From NCBI GenBank assembly GCA_903875225.1, contig CAIQVJ010000103.1, positions 97,651 to 161,650 on the forward strand: 64,000 bases of DNA, given 5' to 3'. Source of the DNA: an uncultured Pseudomonadota bacterium (GTDB taxonomy: Bacteria; Myxococcota_A; UBA796; SXON01). The notes under the pieces were generated by a model that saw nothing but the letters and a program-made list of their open reading frames with translations, did no database searches and had not been told where the DNA came from. Position numbers and translations under genes: made by a program. Below are positions 35,632-44,750 of the stretch, piece after piece (the stretch's first letter is position 1; the number at the start of each line of letters is the position of its first letter).

Positions 35632-37461
35632 TCACTTCACCTCGATCATCTCCGGCAGCATCGCCGCGACGCCGTCGTTCCCGAGCACCTCCTGCAGCAA
35701 CTGCAACCTGTCGAGGCTGCGGGCGAGGTCAGGCGAAACCCCCGAGACGACTGCCGCGCTCATGTCCGGAGCCTCGGAGTTCTGCTTGTCGAGGTCCTCC
35801 ATGATCTGCTCGACGAACGTCTTGCGCTTCGGGTAGCGGTCGATGAGCAGCTTCTCGTCCGGGCCCACGTTGGCGAGCTCCCGGGCTGAAGCGATCGCCT
35901 GATCGATGCCCCCGATCTCGTCGACGAGCCCGCGCTCCTTGGCCTGGGCCCCGGTCCACACGCGGCCCTGGGCCACCTCGTGCACAGCGGCCTTCTCCAT
36001 CTTGCGGCCGGTGGCCACGCGACCGAGGAACTGGTCATAGAAGCTCGCCAGAAAGGCCCGGAACTGGGCGCGCTCGGCGTCGTTGAAGTCGGTCTGGGTG
36101 TCGAGCAGCCCGGCCAATTCCCCACGCTTCCAGGTGTGCATGGTGACACCGACGTTCTGGTAGAGGCCCGCCATGTTGATCTTGCCGCCGAACACGCCGA
36201 TCGACCCCGTGAGCGTGCCCGGCTCCGCAAAGATCTTGTCCGCCCCCGCGGAGATGTAGTACCCGCCGCTCGCAGCGTAGTCGCCCATCGAGACGACCAC
36301 CGGTTTTCCGGCAGCCTTCGTGAGGTCGATCTGGTGCCACATGTTGTCGCTGGCGAGCCCGCTGCCCCCGGGTGAGTTCACGCGAAGCACGACCGCGACG
36401 ACATCGTCGTCTTTCCGGATGGCCTCGAGCTGCTCCTCGAACGTCTGATCACCCAGCTTCACGCTTCCGAACATCGATGAACCGCTCTCGCCGTCGATGA
36501 TCTCGCCTTCCGCGTGCACGATGGCGATCTTCTTCCCTGATGCGAATGGCGCCACGCCCTCGTGGTAGTCGCTGACCTTCGTGCGCTCCTTGCCGGCCAT
36601 GCCGTCACGCACCTCGTCGCGGAACTTGAGCCCGTCGATCATCTTCGCGTCGAGGGCCTGCTGGGGGGTGACAGGCGCCTTGTCGATGAGGCTCCGGGCC
36701 TGGTCGACGGTGATGTTGCGGCCCTTGGCGATGCCGTCCAGAAGCTGGCCGTACAAGCTGTCCAGCATCTGATCCATGGCCAGACCGGCGGCTTCGGAGG
36801 GCTCGCTGCGCTGGAGGGGCTCCACGGCGGTCTTGAAATCGCCGACGTGCTCGAAATCTGCGTGTACACCGAGCTTCTCGAAGGTTCCCAGGTAGTATTC
36901 CGTGGTGACGGAGAACCCGTTCACCACCATCATCCCGGCCGGCGCGAGGTAGATCTCCCCGCAGGCCGTGGCCAGGTAGTAGCCCTTGTTGTCATAGCCC
37001 TCGGACCACGCGTAGCACGGCTTCCCAGAGGCCTTGAACGCCAGGATCGCGTCGCGCATCTCCTCGGTTGCAGCCCAGCCTCCGACGCCACCGGAGAGCT
37101 CTACGTACATGCCCTTGATCCGATCGTCCGTCGCCGCGCGCCGGATGTCCGCCGTCACCTCCGTGAGCACGGGCGGAAAGTCGGCGGGGTCGACAACGAA
37201 TCCGCCGGTGGCGGGGGCGTCGGTGACCGGCTTGGTGAGGTCCACCTCGAGGAACGAGTTTTCGGTGACCGTGCCCCCCATGTCCCCCATCGCCAGCCAG
37301 ACGGTGCCTGCGATGCCGGCTCCGATGGTGAGCACTCCGAACACCATCACGACCAGCAGAACACGTGCTCCGGACCTGCGTGGGGGGCGCGGGCGGGGGG
37401 CTGGCTTGCCCCCGGCGACGGGGTCGGTGTTCTCGGTCTCGGGGGCGTTCGGATCGGCCAT
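35632..37461 (-). CDS. sppA: signal peptide peptidase SppA, 67K type
   Basis: A 609-residue inner-membrane protease that degrades signal peptides left after export. One N-terminal membrane segment (VLLVVMVFGVLTIGAGIAGTV, about residues 34-54) anchors two tandem ClpP-fold domains. The catalytic pair is Lys210 in HVGDFKTAVEPL and Ser398 in DYAASGGYY, in the N- and C-terminal halves as expected for the long type. Other marks are VLRVNSPGG and GSIGVFGGKI. ATG at 37461 is chosen; the longer frame adds a non-hydrophobic stretch. It is divergent from the alpha/beta hydrolase gene across 321 bp. Confidence 0.95.
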   Translation of the reverse strand: MADPNAPETENTDPVAGGKPAPRPRPPRRSGARVLLVVMVFGVLTIGAGIAGTVWLAMGDMGGTVTENSFLEVDLTKPVTDAPATGGFVVDPADFPPVLTEVTADIRRAATDDRIKGMYVELSGGVGGWAATEEMRDAILAFKASGKPCYAWSEGYDNKGYYLATACGEIYLAPAGMMVVNGFSVTTEYYLGTFEKLGVHADFEHVGDFKTAVEPLQRSEPSEAAGLAMDQMLDSLYGQLLDGIAKGRNITVDQARSLIDKAPVTPQQALDAKMIDGLKFRDEVRDGMAGKERTKVSDYHEGVAPFASGKKIAIVHAEGEIIDGESGSSMFGSVKLGDQTFEEQLEAIRKDDDVVAVVLRVNSPGGSGLASDNMWHQIDLTKAAGKPVVVSMGDYAASGGYYISAGADKIFAEPGTLTGSIGVFGGKINMAGLYQNVGVTMHTWKRGELAGLLDTQTDFNDAERAQFRAFLASFYDQFLGRVATGRKMEKAAVHEVAQGRVWTGAQAKERGLVDEIGGIDQAIASARELANVGPDEKLLIDRYPKRKTFVEQIMEDLDKQNSEAPDMSAAVVSGVSPDLARSLDRLQLLQEVLGNDGVAAMLPEMIEVK

Positions 37462-37782
37462 CACATGTCCAAAAGTGCCCACCCTTCTAAGCACGCGCGC
37501 GTTCCCTGCCACGAAAATGCAGACCTGCGCTCTTTTGAGCCCACCACCCTTCCCATTCTTGATGTGACGTGGTACGGTCACTCTTGACGTGGCAAGGGTT
37601 TCCCGAGCCACCGCCTTCCAGGTCCGGCAGGACCGCGTGTTTGCCCCCGTTGCTGCTCCATCCTCTGCGCTGCAGATGCTGACTGTGGTCCGAACCGTCC
37701 GGGATGAGCGGATTCGGCCACTCGAAGAAGCTGATCACCCCCCGCGGTCCTGCCGACCTCTTTCCCCCTTCCCGTGGCGAAG
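37462..37782. other. 321-bp divergent intergenic region
   Basis: Holds no convincing gene. It contains the spaced direct repeat at 37565-37592. A 74-codon plus-strand frame (37589-37813) runs into the next gene but has no family, signal or ribosome binding site. Confidence 0.6.
37565..37592 (+). promoter_or_regulatory. paired TGACGTGG direct repeats
   Basis: TGACGTGG at 37565-37572 and again at 37585-37592, start to start 20 bp, about two helical turns. The first copy is also the left arm of GTGAC...GTCAC (37564-37581). It is a candidate regulator site for sppA or the hydrolase gene. Confidence 0.45.
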
Positions 37783-38886
37783 ATGCCCCACGATGTCCTC
37801 CCGCCCCCGCTAGATCCTGCCACGGCGCTCGAAACGCGCCGCCGCACCCAGCCCCTCGTCGGACCCGCCGTTGCACGCGCGGTGGGAGATGTCGCGCTCG
37901 CCCTCACCTGGCGGGTCGTTCAGGCCCGATCGAAAGAGGTCTTCCTCGGGGCGGAGCCCATCCCCCTCACCCGCCTGTACTACACCTCCGACGACGGCTG
38001 GCGCGCCCCGCTCTTCGTCATCCCCGCGCGCCCGGGAAGCACCGGGGAGCCCGTTCTGCTCGCACACGGCCTCGGCGGGAGTGCCCTGGACTTCGATCTC
38101 GGGCCCACCTCGCTGGCCCGCTGCCTCTCCGACTCCGGCTACACGGTCTACCTGTTCGAGCATCGCGCCGACCGGAGCGCGCTCCCCCCCGAGCACGCCA
38201 CGGCGTTCACCGCCGACGACCTCGCCACCCGCGACCTCGACGCCGCCGTGCAGGCGATCCGGGTGCACAGCGGCTTTCCCCGCTGCCTCGTCGTCGGGCA
38301 TGGCTTCGGCTCACAGCTCGTCCTGCTCTGGCTCGCGCTGATCGGCGGCGACGAGATCGCCGGGGCCGTGCTGATGAGCGGCGCGGTGCGGTTCACGGAG
38401 GACGCGTCGGCCACCCGCACGTGGGGCCAGATCGCACAGCTGCTGCCATCCTCGTGGGTGCTCCCCGCGCGGCGCCTGCAACAGTTGGCATCCCCCTTCG
38501 TCGCCTCGGGCGCAGATCTGGGGTCTCCCGGCACGGACGGCGCCCTCGCGCGTGCCCACCTGCGGCACGCGGCCGGCGATCTGCACGTGGGCGTGCTCAA
38601 GCAGGTAGGGCGTTGGCTCTCGACCGGCTACCTCACCGACCAGACGGGCCGCCTCAACGTGGTCGAGGCCCTGCCGCGCTGCGCCGCGCTCGTGATCGAG
38701 CCCGACAACGATCCTGCGTGCCCACGGGGCTCCGCGGAGCCCGCAGCGATTGCGCTGGATGCGTTCTTCGAGCGCCTGAGCGGTGGCTGGGGCCATCTGG
38801 ACCCGCTGCTCGGCACCCGGGCTCCCGCCGAGATCCACCCGCGAATCCGGAACTTCCTGGAAGCACGCCGCAGGGCGTGCTGGTAG
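37783..38886 (+). CDS. alpha/beta hydrolase-fold protein lacking nucleophile
   Basis: About 367 residues of the alpha/beta hydrolase fold, resembling lysophospholipase or PHA-synthase-like enzymes: LLAHGLGGSALDFDLGPTSL (oxyanion loop), YTVYLFEHRADRSAL, and the elbow VVGHGFGSQLVLL. The elbow reads G-H-G-F-G, with Gly174 in the place of the nucleophilic Ser, Cys or Asp. A late His in GGWGHLDPLLG is retained. No signal peptide is evident. It may be a non-catalytic binding protein. ATG at 37783 is used; GTG at 37774 is possible. Confidence 0.85.
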   Translation: MPHDVLPPPLDPATALETRRRTQPLVGPAVARAVGDVALALTWRVVQARSKEVFLGAEPIPLTRLYYTSDDGWRAPLFVIPARPGSTGEPVLLAHGLGGSALDFDLGPTSLARCLSDSGYTVYLFEHRADRSALPPEHATAFTADDLATRDLDAAVQAIRVHSGFPRCLVVGHGFGSQLVLLWLALIGGDEIAGAVLMSGAVRFTEDASATRTWGQIAQLLPSSWVLPARRLQQLASPFVASGADLGSPGTDGALARAHLRHAAGDLHVGVLKQVGRWLSTGYLTDQTGRLNVVEALPRCAALVIEPDNDPACPRGSAEPAAIALDAFFERLSGGWGHLDPLLGTRAPAEIHPRIRNFLEARRRACW

Positions 38887-38925
38887 GCAGCAGCCCCCCC
38901 GCGCGGCAGAGGCCGCTCCGGACGG

Positions 38926-40395
38926 CTAGTTCACCGGGATCGCCAGCGGTTGCTCGTCGGTCTCGGGCGCCGACCCGGTCGCGTCGGAGTCCCACCCATC
39001 CTCCTCGCCCGGGGGCGGGTGGTAGGTGTCCGGCTTCGCGGTGCTGTATTCCGTGTTCGACACCCAGTACCCGTCGACCCAGGTGTTCCCGTCGAACCAA
39101 CCCGGGATCCACGTGCTGTCGGGCTTCGCCTCGACCGGCTCCCAGTACCCACCCTCGAAGACGCCGTCCTCGTTGAAGGCCGCGCTCACCCAGCGGAAGC
39201 CCTTGCGCAACGCCGGACGCCAGAATCCATCGACCCAGTCTTCGCCGTCCCAGTAGCCCGGCTCCCACACGTAGCCGGCCGGGGTGTCCCCTATCGGCTC
39301 CCAGTGTCCCCAACGGTACACGCCGTCTCCGACCCACGCGCCCTCGACCCACCTCCACGCAGGACCGCGATCGGTCGCCCGGTAGTAGCCCTCCATGTAC
39401 CGGTCGCCGACCCACCAGCCCGGAACGTACACCCAGCGACCGCCGTAGGAGACCGGCGCCGGCCCCGCAGGCACCCAGTGGCCGGGCACCCACCAGGCCG
39501 CCTCCATGTGTCCGGGCATCCACACCCAGCCCGGGCGGGCCGGCGGCATCCATCCGGCCGTCCAGGCGTACACCTCGTACGGAAAGAGCACGACCGCCGC
39601 GGTTGCGTGGAGCCAGCGGTAGTACGGATGGACCCACCATTGCGTGTAGTAGGGCCGATACCAGCGCGCTGGGGGGGGACCATGGTGCGCGTCGGGGTAC
39701 GCCCGCACGTACGCCGCCCGCGGCCGTGCATAGCGGTGGTCGTCGGAGTGGTGCGGTGGAGGCGGGTTGTAGTCGCGGGCACGCTCGGCGTCACTGCGCC
39801 TGCCCGGCGGGTGACTCACACGCGCGGCCTCGGCGTCCGAGCGGGTGTCGGGGCGGGGAGGCGGGCGGGAGACGGTCGCGGCGCCCGGGGACGCGTCGTG
39901 GGACGCCCCGGCGGGGTGCGGCGCGCCCGGCTCGGCCTGGCCGGGGGTCACCTGCCCAGGCGTGGGTTTGTTCTCGGGCTGGCCCGGCGCAGGCGGTACG
40001 GGCGTCGGCTTGTTCTCGGGCTGGCCCGGCGAAGGCTGTGCGGGAGTCGGCTTGTTCTCGGGCTGGCCAGGCGTCGGCTGTGCGGGCGTCGGCTTGTTCG
40101 CGGGCTGGCTCGGCGTGGGCTGTGCAGGCGTCGGCCTGTTCGCGGGCTGGCTCGGCGTGGGCCTGGGCACAGGCTGCGTGGGTCGGGGCTTGGCCAGCGG
40201 GCTCGGCTCCGGCTTCTTCTCCGGCTTCTTCTCCGGCTTCCGGGTCGGCTTCTTGACCGCATCCTTGCTGGGGTCTCTCCGGCCCTCGTCGGCTCCGACA
40301 GGGGTTCGGGACGAGGGCGCCGCGGCGAACGCGGTCCCGGCGAACGAGCCCGCGAGCGTCGCGGTGAGCAAAGCAGTCGTGGCGAGTCGCGTCAT
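38926..40395 (-). CDS. exported Pro-rich, Trp/Tyr-rich repeat protein
   Basis: A 489-residue exported protein. ATG at 40395 gives a signal peptide ending GSFAGTAFA. Then come a Lys/Pro region (KKPTRKPEKKPEKKPEPSP), five 14-residue repeats on PENKPTPAQPTPGQ (residues 84-153), a His/Pro/Arg stretch, and about 230 residues rich in Trp and Tyr in WVPGHW-like units (GWVWMPGHMEAAWWVPGHW, YVPGWWVGDRYMEGYY, YVWEPGYWDGEDWVDGFW). Such units occur in envelope proteins of unknown function. The basic Pro-rich region could span or bind peptidoglycan. It is divergent from the EF-hand gene. Confidence 0.88.
   Translation of the reverse strand: MTRLATTALLTATLAGSFAGTAFAAAPSSRTPVGADEGRRDPSKDAVKKPTRKPEKKPEKKPEPSPLAKPRPTQPVPRPTPSQPANRPTPAQPTPSQPANKPTPAQPTPGQPENKPTPAQPSPGQPENKPTPVPPAPGQPENKPTPGQVTPGQAEPGAPHPAGASHDASPGAATVSRPPPRPDTRSDAEAARVSHPPGRRSDAERARDYNPPPPHHSDDHRYARPRAAYVRAYPDAHHGPPPARWYRPYYTQWWVHPYYRWLHATAAVVLFPYEVYAWTAGWMPPARPGWVWMPGHMEAAWWVPGHWVPAGPAPVSYGGRWVYVPGWWVGDRYMEGYYRATDRGPAWRWVEGAWVGDGVYRWGHWEPIGDTPAGYVWEPGYWDGEDWVDGFWRPALRKGFRWVSAAFNEDGVFEGGYWEPVEAKPDSTWIPGWFDGNTWVDGYWVSNTEYSTAKPDTYHPPPGEEDGWDSDATGSAPETDEQPLAIPVN
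39937..40146 (-). repeat. five 42-bp coding repeats
   Basis: Five 42-bp units encoding the 14-residue Pro/Gln/Asn repeat of the Trp-rich envelope protein. The third unit is closest to the consensus PENKPTPAQPSPGQ; the first two have PAN in place of PEN. Confidence 0.85.
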
Positions 40396-40467
40396 GATGA
40401 AAGGCCTCCGAGACAAACCTTCTACTCCCCGACACCCGCCGTTCAAGTTAGAAAGTTGAAGGCCAGC

Positions 40468-40484
40468 TGGCATGACCCTTGCTT
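40468..40484 (+). promoter_or_regulatory. sigma-54 promoter
   Basis: TGGCATGACCCTTGCTT matches the consensus TGGCAYRNNNNTTGCW at every fixed position, with the GG and GC elements correctly spaced. Transcription would start near 40493, about 50 bp before the EF-hand gene. No enhancer-binding protein is encoded next to it. Confidence 0.75.
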
Positions 40485-40543
40485 GGCCTCGGGCACGATG
40501 CGCTCGCGGCGCCTACCCGACCACCAACCCCGAGAGTCATTCC

Positions 40544-42661
40544 ATGTCGACCCATCGCTGGCAGTTTTTCGTGGCTGGAGGTGTGAACCAGGTTCGGTTG
40601 GAGACAGCCGACGATCTCCTCCACCTTCACGAGCTGGACCCCAAGCTGTGGGTGGCCCTCAGCTGCCCGGTTCGGGGGCATGCGATGGACGAGCGGACGA
40701 TGGCGCTGATCGACACCGACAACGACGGCCGGGTGCGGGTCGCGGAGATCCTCGCTGCCGTGGATCTCGTCCTCCGCACGATTCGCAACCCCGCCGAGAT
40801 CCTCGCCGACCCTGTTGCGCTGCCGCTCTCGAGTGTCCGGGACGACACCCCGGAGGGCCGGGCCGTGCTGGTGTCCGCGAAGGGGATCCTCGCCTCGCTG
40901 GGCCGGGCCGCAGCCACGGAGATCCGGATCGCCGATCTCGCCGACGTGCCCGGAATCTTCGCCAGGATGCCGCTCAACGGCGACGGGATCGTGCACCCCG
41001 GGGCCACCGGCGAGGAGGATCTGAAGCGCCTGATCGGGGAGATCATCGCGGCGGTCGGTGCCGAGAAGGATCGGAGCGGGGAGGATGGGGTCTCGCTCAC
41101 GAAGGTCGAGCAATTCTTTGCCGCCTGCACCGAATTCGCTGCGTGGGAGGCGCGTGGTGTCGACGAGAAGGAGGAATTGTACCCACTGGCCGCGGGAACG
41201 GACGCCGCCGTCGCCGCCCTTGTCGCCGTGGCCTCCAAGGTCGACGACTACTTCGCCCGTTGTCGCCTGGTCGCCTTCGACAGTCGACGCCTGGAGGGAG
41301 CCGAGGCCGGAGACGTGAAGCTGGACGGCGTGGAGCTCTCAGGCGACTGCCGTGAAGCCGCGGCACTCCCCCTCGCCCGCGTCGTGGCCGGGGCCCCCCT
41401 GCCCCTCACGGGCGGGGTCAATCCGGCCTGGGCGGACCGGATCGAAGCTCTCCGGAAGGCCACCATCCAGCCCGTCCTGGGGGATGTCCCGACCCTTCAG
41501 GAGGGCGACTGGGTCAAACTGAAGGCGCGCCTGGACGGGGCCTCATCCTGGCGGGCCACCCCCCGGGGAGCCTCCGTGACGAACCTGGGTGCAACCCGGA
41601 TCCGAGCGCTCCTCGAGGGAGACCACAAGGCGCGCCTGCTCGCGCTCATCGCCGCAGACGAGGCCCGCAGACCGGAGGCCGAGGAGGTGGGCCGGGTCGA
41701 CCAGACCGTGCGCTACTACGCACACCTCGGCCGCCTGCTCCGCAACTTCGTCAATTTCAGCGCGTTCTACGGGCGCCGCGAGAAGGCCATCTTCCAGGCG
41801 GGCACCGCGTACTTCGACCAACGAAGCTGCGATCTCGCCCTGCGGGTGGAGGACCCGGGGCGGCACGCCTTGATGGCTGCGTTCGCCGGCGCCTACCTCG
41901 TGTACCTCGACTGCGTGCGGCGCAGCGACGCCCGGCAGATGACGGTGTGCGTCGCCGTGACCGACGGCGATTCGGACAACCTCATGGTGGGCCGGAACGG
42001 GCTGTTCTACGACCGGGAAGGCCGCGACTACGACGCCCACATCACGAAGATCGTCGACAACCCCATCAGCCTGCGCCAGGCGGCCTGGAACCCGTACAAG
42101 AAATTCATCCGGATGGTGGAGGAGATGGTGGCAAAACGAGCCGCAGCGGCAGACGCGCAGTCCACCGCGAGCCTGGGCACCGCCGCCGAGGCCACCGCGG
42201 CCCCTGTGCCCGTCACGCCGCCCAAAAAACCCATCGACATCGGAACCGTCGCCGCGATCGGCGTGGCGGTCGGTGGCATCTCCGCCGCGCTGGGCGCGCT
42301 GCTCCAGGGCTTCTTCGGCCTCGGGATGTGGATGCCGGTCGGGCTCCTGGGACTCCTGCTGCTGATCTCCGGCCCCTCGGTGATCATCGCCGCGCTCAAG
42401 CTGCGCCGTCGCAACCTCGGGCCGATCCTCGACGCCGATGGCTGGGCCGTGAACACGCAGGCCCGGATCAACATCCCGTTCGGCCAGTCGCTCACGGCGC
42501 TCGCTGAGTTGCCCGCGGGCTCATCGCGCGACCTTCGGGACCCCTTCGCCCAGAAACCCAAGCGATGGCCCTACGTCGTCGCGCTCCTGGTCATCGGGGT
42601 CGCCGCGGTGATCACGGCGCTCATCCTCACCGGCCGCGCCGGCTTCCTGATGCAGAAGTAG
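40544..42661 (+). CDS. EF-hand membrane protein, unknown function
   Basis: A 705-residue protein from ATG at 40544. Near residue 55 it has one EF-hand-like loop, LIDTDNDGRVRVAEIL, with another possible one at PLNGDGIVHPGA. A long soluble region follows (NFVNFSAFYGRREKAIFQAG, VAVTDGDSDNLMVGRNGLFY, DNPISLRQAAWNPYKKF). Two or three hydrophobic segments near the C-terminus (VAAIGVAVGGISAALGALLQ, PVGLLGLLLLISGPSVIIAA, YVVALLVIGVAAVITALILT) place it in the membrane with most of the chain on one side. No family is recognised. A sigma-54 promoter directly precedes it. Confidence 0.88.
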   Translation: MSTHRWQFFVAGGVNQVRLETADDLLHLHELDPKLWVALSCPVRGHAMDERTMALIDTDNDGRVRVAEILAAVDLVLRTIRNPAEILADPVALPLSSVRDDTPEGRAVLVSAKGILASLGRAAATEIRIADLADVPGIFARMPLNGDGIVHPGATGEEDLKRLIGEIIAAVGAEKDRSGEDGVSLTKVEQFFAACTEFAAWEARGVDEKEELYPLAAGTDAAVAALVAVASKVDDYFARCRLVAFDSRRLEGAEAGDVKLDGVELSGDCREAAALPLARVVAGAPLPLTGGVNPAWADRIEALRKATIQPVLGDVPTLQEGDWVKLKARLDGASSWRATPRGASVTNLGATRIRALLEGDHKARLLALIAADEARRPEAEEVGRVDQTVRYYAHLGRLLRNFVNFSAFYGRREKAIFQAGTAYFDQRSCDLALRVEDPGRHALMAAFAGAYLVYLDCVRRSDARQMTVCVAVTDGDSDNLMVGRNGLFYDREGRDYDAHITKIVDNPISLRQAAWNPYKKFIRMVEEMVAKRAAAADAQSTASLGTAAEATAAPVPVTPPKKPIDIGTVAAIGVAVGGISAALGALLQGFFGLGMWMPVGLLGLLLLISGPSVIIAALKLRRRNLGPILDADGWAVNTQARINIPFGQSLTALAELPAGSSRDLRDPFAQKPKRWPYVVALLVIGVAAVITALILTGRAGFLMQK

Positions 42662-42700
42662 ACCGGGCCCCTCCTACCGCCGGTTCAGCGACCGGCGGTG

Positions 42701-43750
42701 TCAGTTCACGCTCTGCGGCGGGCGCTCCCCGAGCTTCACCTCGATCTCCTTGGCCTTTCCGTCGCGCTGAACGGTCACGGTGACCTTCTTGCCCGGCTGG
42801 AGGCTCTGGATCGAGCGTTGGAGCGCCTGGCCGTCGCTGATGCTGCGGTCGTCCACCTTCACGAGCACGTCGCCCGGCTTGATGCCGGCACTGTCGGCCG
42901 GGCCGTCGGACTCGACCTCCGTGACGAGCACACCGCCATCCACCCCGAGCTGCTTCTTGCCCGCCTCGTTGAGCGAGGCCATCTGCACGCCGAGGTAGCC
43001 ATGACTCACCTTCCCATCGTCGCGCAGCTGGGAGACGATGTCCTCGAGGTGGTCAGAGGGGATCGCGAACCCGACGGTGTTCGCGCCCTGGATGATCGCC
43101 GTGTTCATGCCCACGACCTGGCCATCCACAGCGAGCAGCGGGCCACCGGAATTACCGGGGTTGATGCTCGCGTCGGTCTGGATGAAGTCGTTCAGCGGCT
43201 CCTCGGGCAGGATGCGGCCCTTTCCGCTCACGATGCCCGCCGTGACGGTGTGACCGAGCCCGAGCGGATTGCCGATCGCCACGACCCAGTCGCCCACGCG
43301 CAGGGCCTCGGAGTCGCCGAGCTTGAGCCACGGCAGCGTCTTCTTCGCGTCGATCTTCAAGAGCGCGATGTCGGAGTCGGCGTCGCTCCCGACCACCTTG
43401 GCGGTGTATTCATCGCCGTTCTGGAACTTGACCTTGATGGTGGTCGCGCCCTCGGCCACGTGGTTGTTGGTGAGCAGGAAGCCGTCGGGCGAGATGACGA
43501 AGCCGGAACCCTGTCCCTGGACCGTGCGCTCCTGGGAGGCGGGGTAGCCGAACATCTGCATCTGCGGCGGGAGGTTGACGGTCTGGCGCTGCGTGACGTA
43601 CACGTTCACGACGGCGGGTTCGACGGCGTCGACCAACGGGGCGAGCGAGGTCGGCGGCACGAAGGTCGCCGGCGCGAGGGCGGCAGCGGGGGTGTCGGCC
43701 TGTGCAGAGCAGCCGACGAGCGAGAGGAGGAGGGCGATTCGAGTGACCAT
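42701..43750 (-). CDS. DegP/HtrA-like serine protease lipoprotein
   Basis: A 349-residue envelope protease. ATG at 43750 gives MVTRIALLLSLVGCSAQ with lipobox SLVGC (Cys14); a TTG two codons earlier is less likely. The trypsin-like domain has His97 in TNNHVAEG, Asp127 in DSDIALLKID and Ser201 in NPGNSGGPLL, so the triad is complete. One PDZ domain follows (HGYLGVQMASLNE to GIKPGDVLVKVDD). One PDZ, as in DegS, rather than two as in DegP, and a lipid anchor point to a role in periplasmic quality control or signalling. Confidence 0.94.
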   Translation of the reverse strand: MVTRIALLLSLVGCSAQADTPAAALAPATFVPPTSLAPLVDAVEPAVVNVYVTQRQTVNLPPQMQMFGYPASQERTVQGQGSGFVISPDGFLLTNNHVAEGATTIKVKFQNGDEYTAKVVGSDADSDIALLKIDAKKTLPWLKLGDSEALRVGDWVVAIGNPLGLGHTVTAGIVSGKGRILPEEPLNDFIQTDASINPGNSGGPLLAVDGQVVGMNTAIIQGANTVGFAIPSDHLEDIVSQLRDDGKVSHGYLGVQMASLNEAGKKQLGVDGGVLVTEVESDGPADSAGIKPGDVLVKVDDRSISDGQALQRSIQSLQPGKKVTVTVQRDGKAKEIEVKLGERPPQSVN

Positions 43751-43866
43751 GAACAACTCCAGGGGACGCTCAAAGGTAGGGCGCCGGATGAATTCCGGGG
43801 AGGGGCGACCGGGTCACGTTATGTCGATGGGTGCTGCCAGATGTCGCGTTCCGTGCGGATGATTCC

Positions 43867-44736
43867 ATGAACCCCAAGAACAGTCCTCCCCGGTCGTTTT
43901 CGAGCGGCCCGACCGCGTTGCGGCCGGACCTCGGCGAGCACGAACTGGAGGGGTTGAGCCTCGGCGGCCTGGAGACGACGCTGGCGATGCCGCGCTGGGA
44001 CGTGTGCTTCGACCTCGGGCGGTGCCCGCCGTTCGCCGTCGCGCGGTCCACGGTGCTCATCACCCATGCCCACATGGACCACGCTGGCGGCATCGCCTAC
44101 CACTGCGCCATGCGGGACCTCCTCCACCTCAGCCCGCCCACCTACGTGGTGCCACGGGAGAACGCCGACGACTTCCAGGCGCTCCTGGCCGTGTGGCGGC
44201 GCCTCGATCGCTCCCCGCTCCCCTGCACGGTGGTGCCCCTCTCGCCCGGCGAGACGCACGCGCTCACCCGGGACCGCCACGTCATGGCGTTCCGCTCGCC
44301 CCACCGCGTGCCCTGCCAGGGCTATGCCCTCATCAGTGAGCGACACCGCCTCCTGCCCTCCCTCGTCGGCCGGACGGAGACCGAGATCCGCGACCTGCGG
44401 CTCGCGGGCGCCCCGGTCTCGGCGCGCTCTGAGCGCATCGAAGTTGCCTTTTGCGGCGACACCGTCATCGACGTCGTGGAGCACGAGCGCGCGGTGCGCA
44501 CGGCGCGGCTGCTCCTGCTCGAGGTCACGTTCCTGGACGACCGCGTGAGCGTCACGGCCGCACGCGCGAAGGGCCACGTGCACCTGGACGAGGTGATCGA
44601 GCGCGCCGACCTGTTCGAGAACGAGCACATCGTTTTCACCCACTTCTCGCAGCGCTACTCCCCTGGCGAGGTGCACGAGATCGTGGGGCGCCGCCTCCCG
44701 GAGACGCTCAGATCCCGGGTGACGGTGCTTGTGTAG
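43867..44736 (+). CDS. MBL-fold metallohydrolase (RNase Z-like)
   Basis: A 289-residue metallo-beta-lactamase fold protein from ATG at 43867. The metal motif THAHMDHAGG supplies His67, His69, Asp71 and His72, and later ligands lie in AFCGDTVIDVV and FTHFSQRYS. The overall layout (short N-terminus, LLLLEVTFLDDRV, HVHLDEVIERADLF) resembles RNase Z-type enzymes, but no exosite arm is clear. The substrate might be a tRNA precursor or a small molecule. It reads into the TolC-like gene 14 bp later and is divergent from the protease gene. Confidence 0.88.
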   Translation: MNPKNSPPRSFSSGPTALRPDLGEHELEGLSLGGLETTLAMPRWDVCFDLGRCPPFAVARSTVLITHAHMDHAGGIAYHCAMRDLLHLSPPTYVVPRENADDFQALLAVWRRLDRSPLPCTVVPLSPGETHALTRDRHVMAFRSPHRVPCQGYALISERHRLLPSLVGRTETEIRDLRLAGAPVSARSERIEVAFCGDTVIDVVEHERAVRTARLLLLEVTFLDDRVSVTAARAKGHVHLDEVIERADLFENEHIVFTHFSQRYSPGEVHEIVGRRLPETLRSRVTVLV

Positions 44737-44750
44737 GTTACATCGCAGCG

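Noticed and set aside
37589..37813. 74-codon plus-strand frame before the hydrolase gene
   Set aside because: It overlaps the hydrolase start, has no ribosome binding site, signal or conserved look, and covers probable control sequence.
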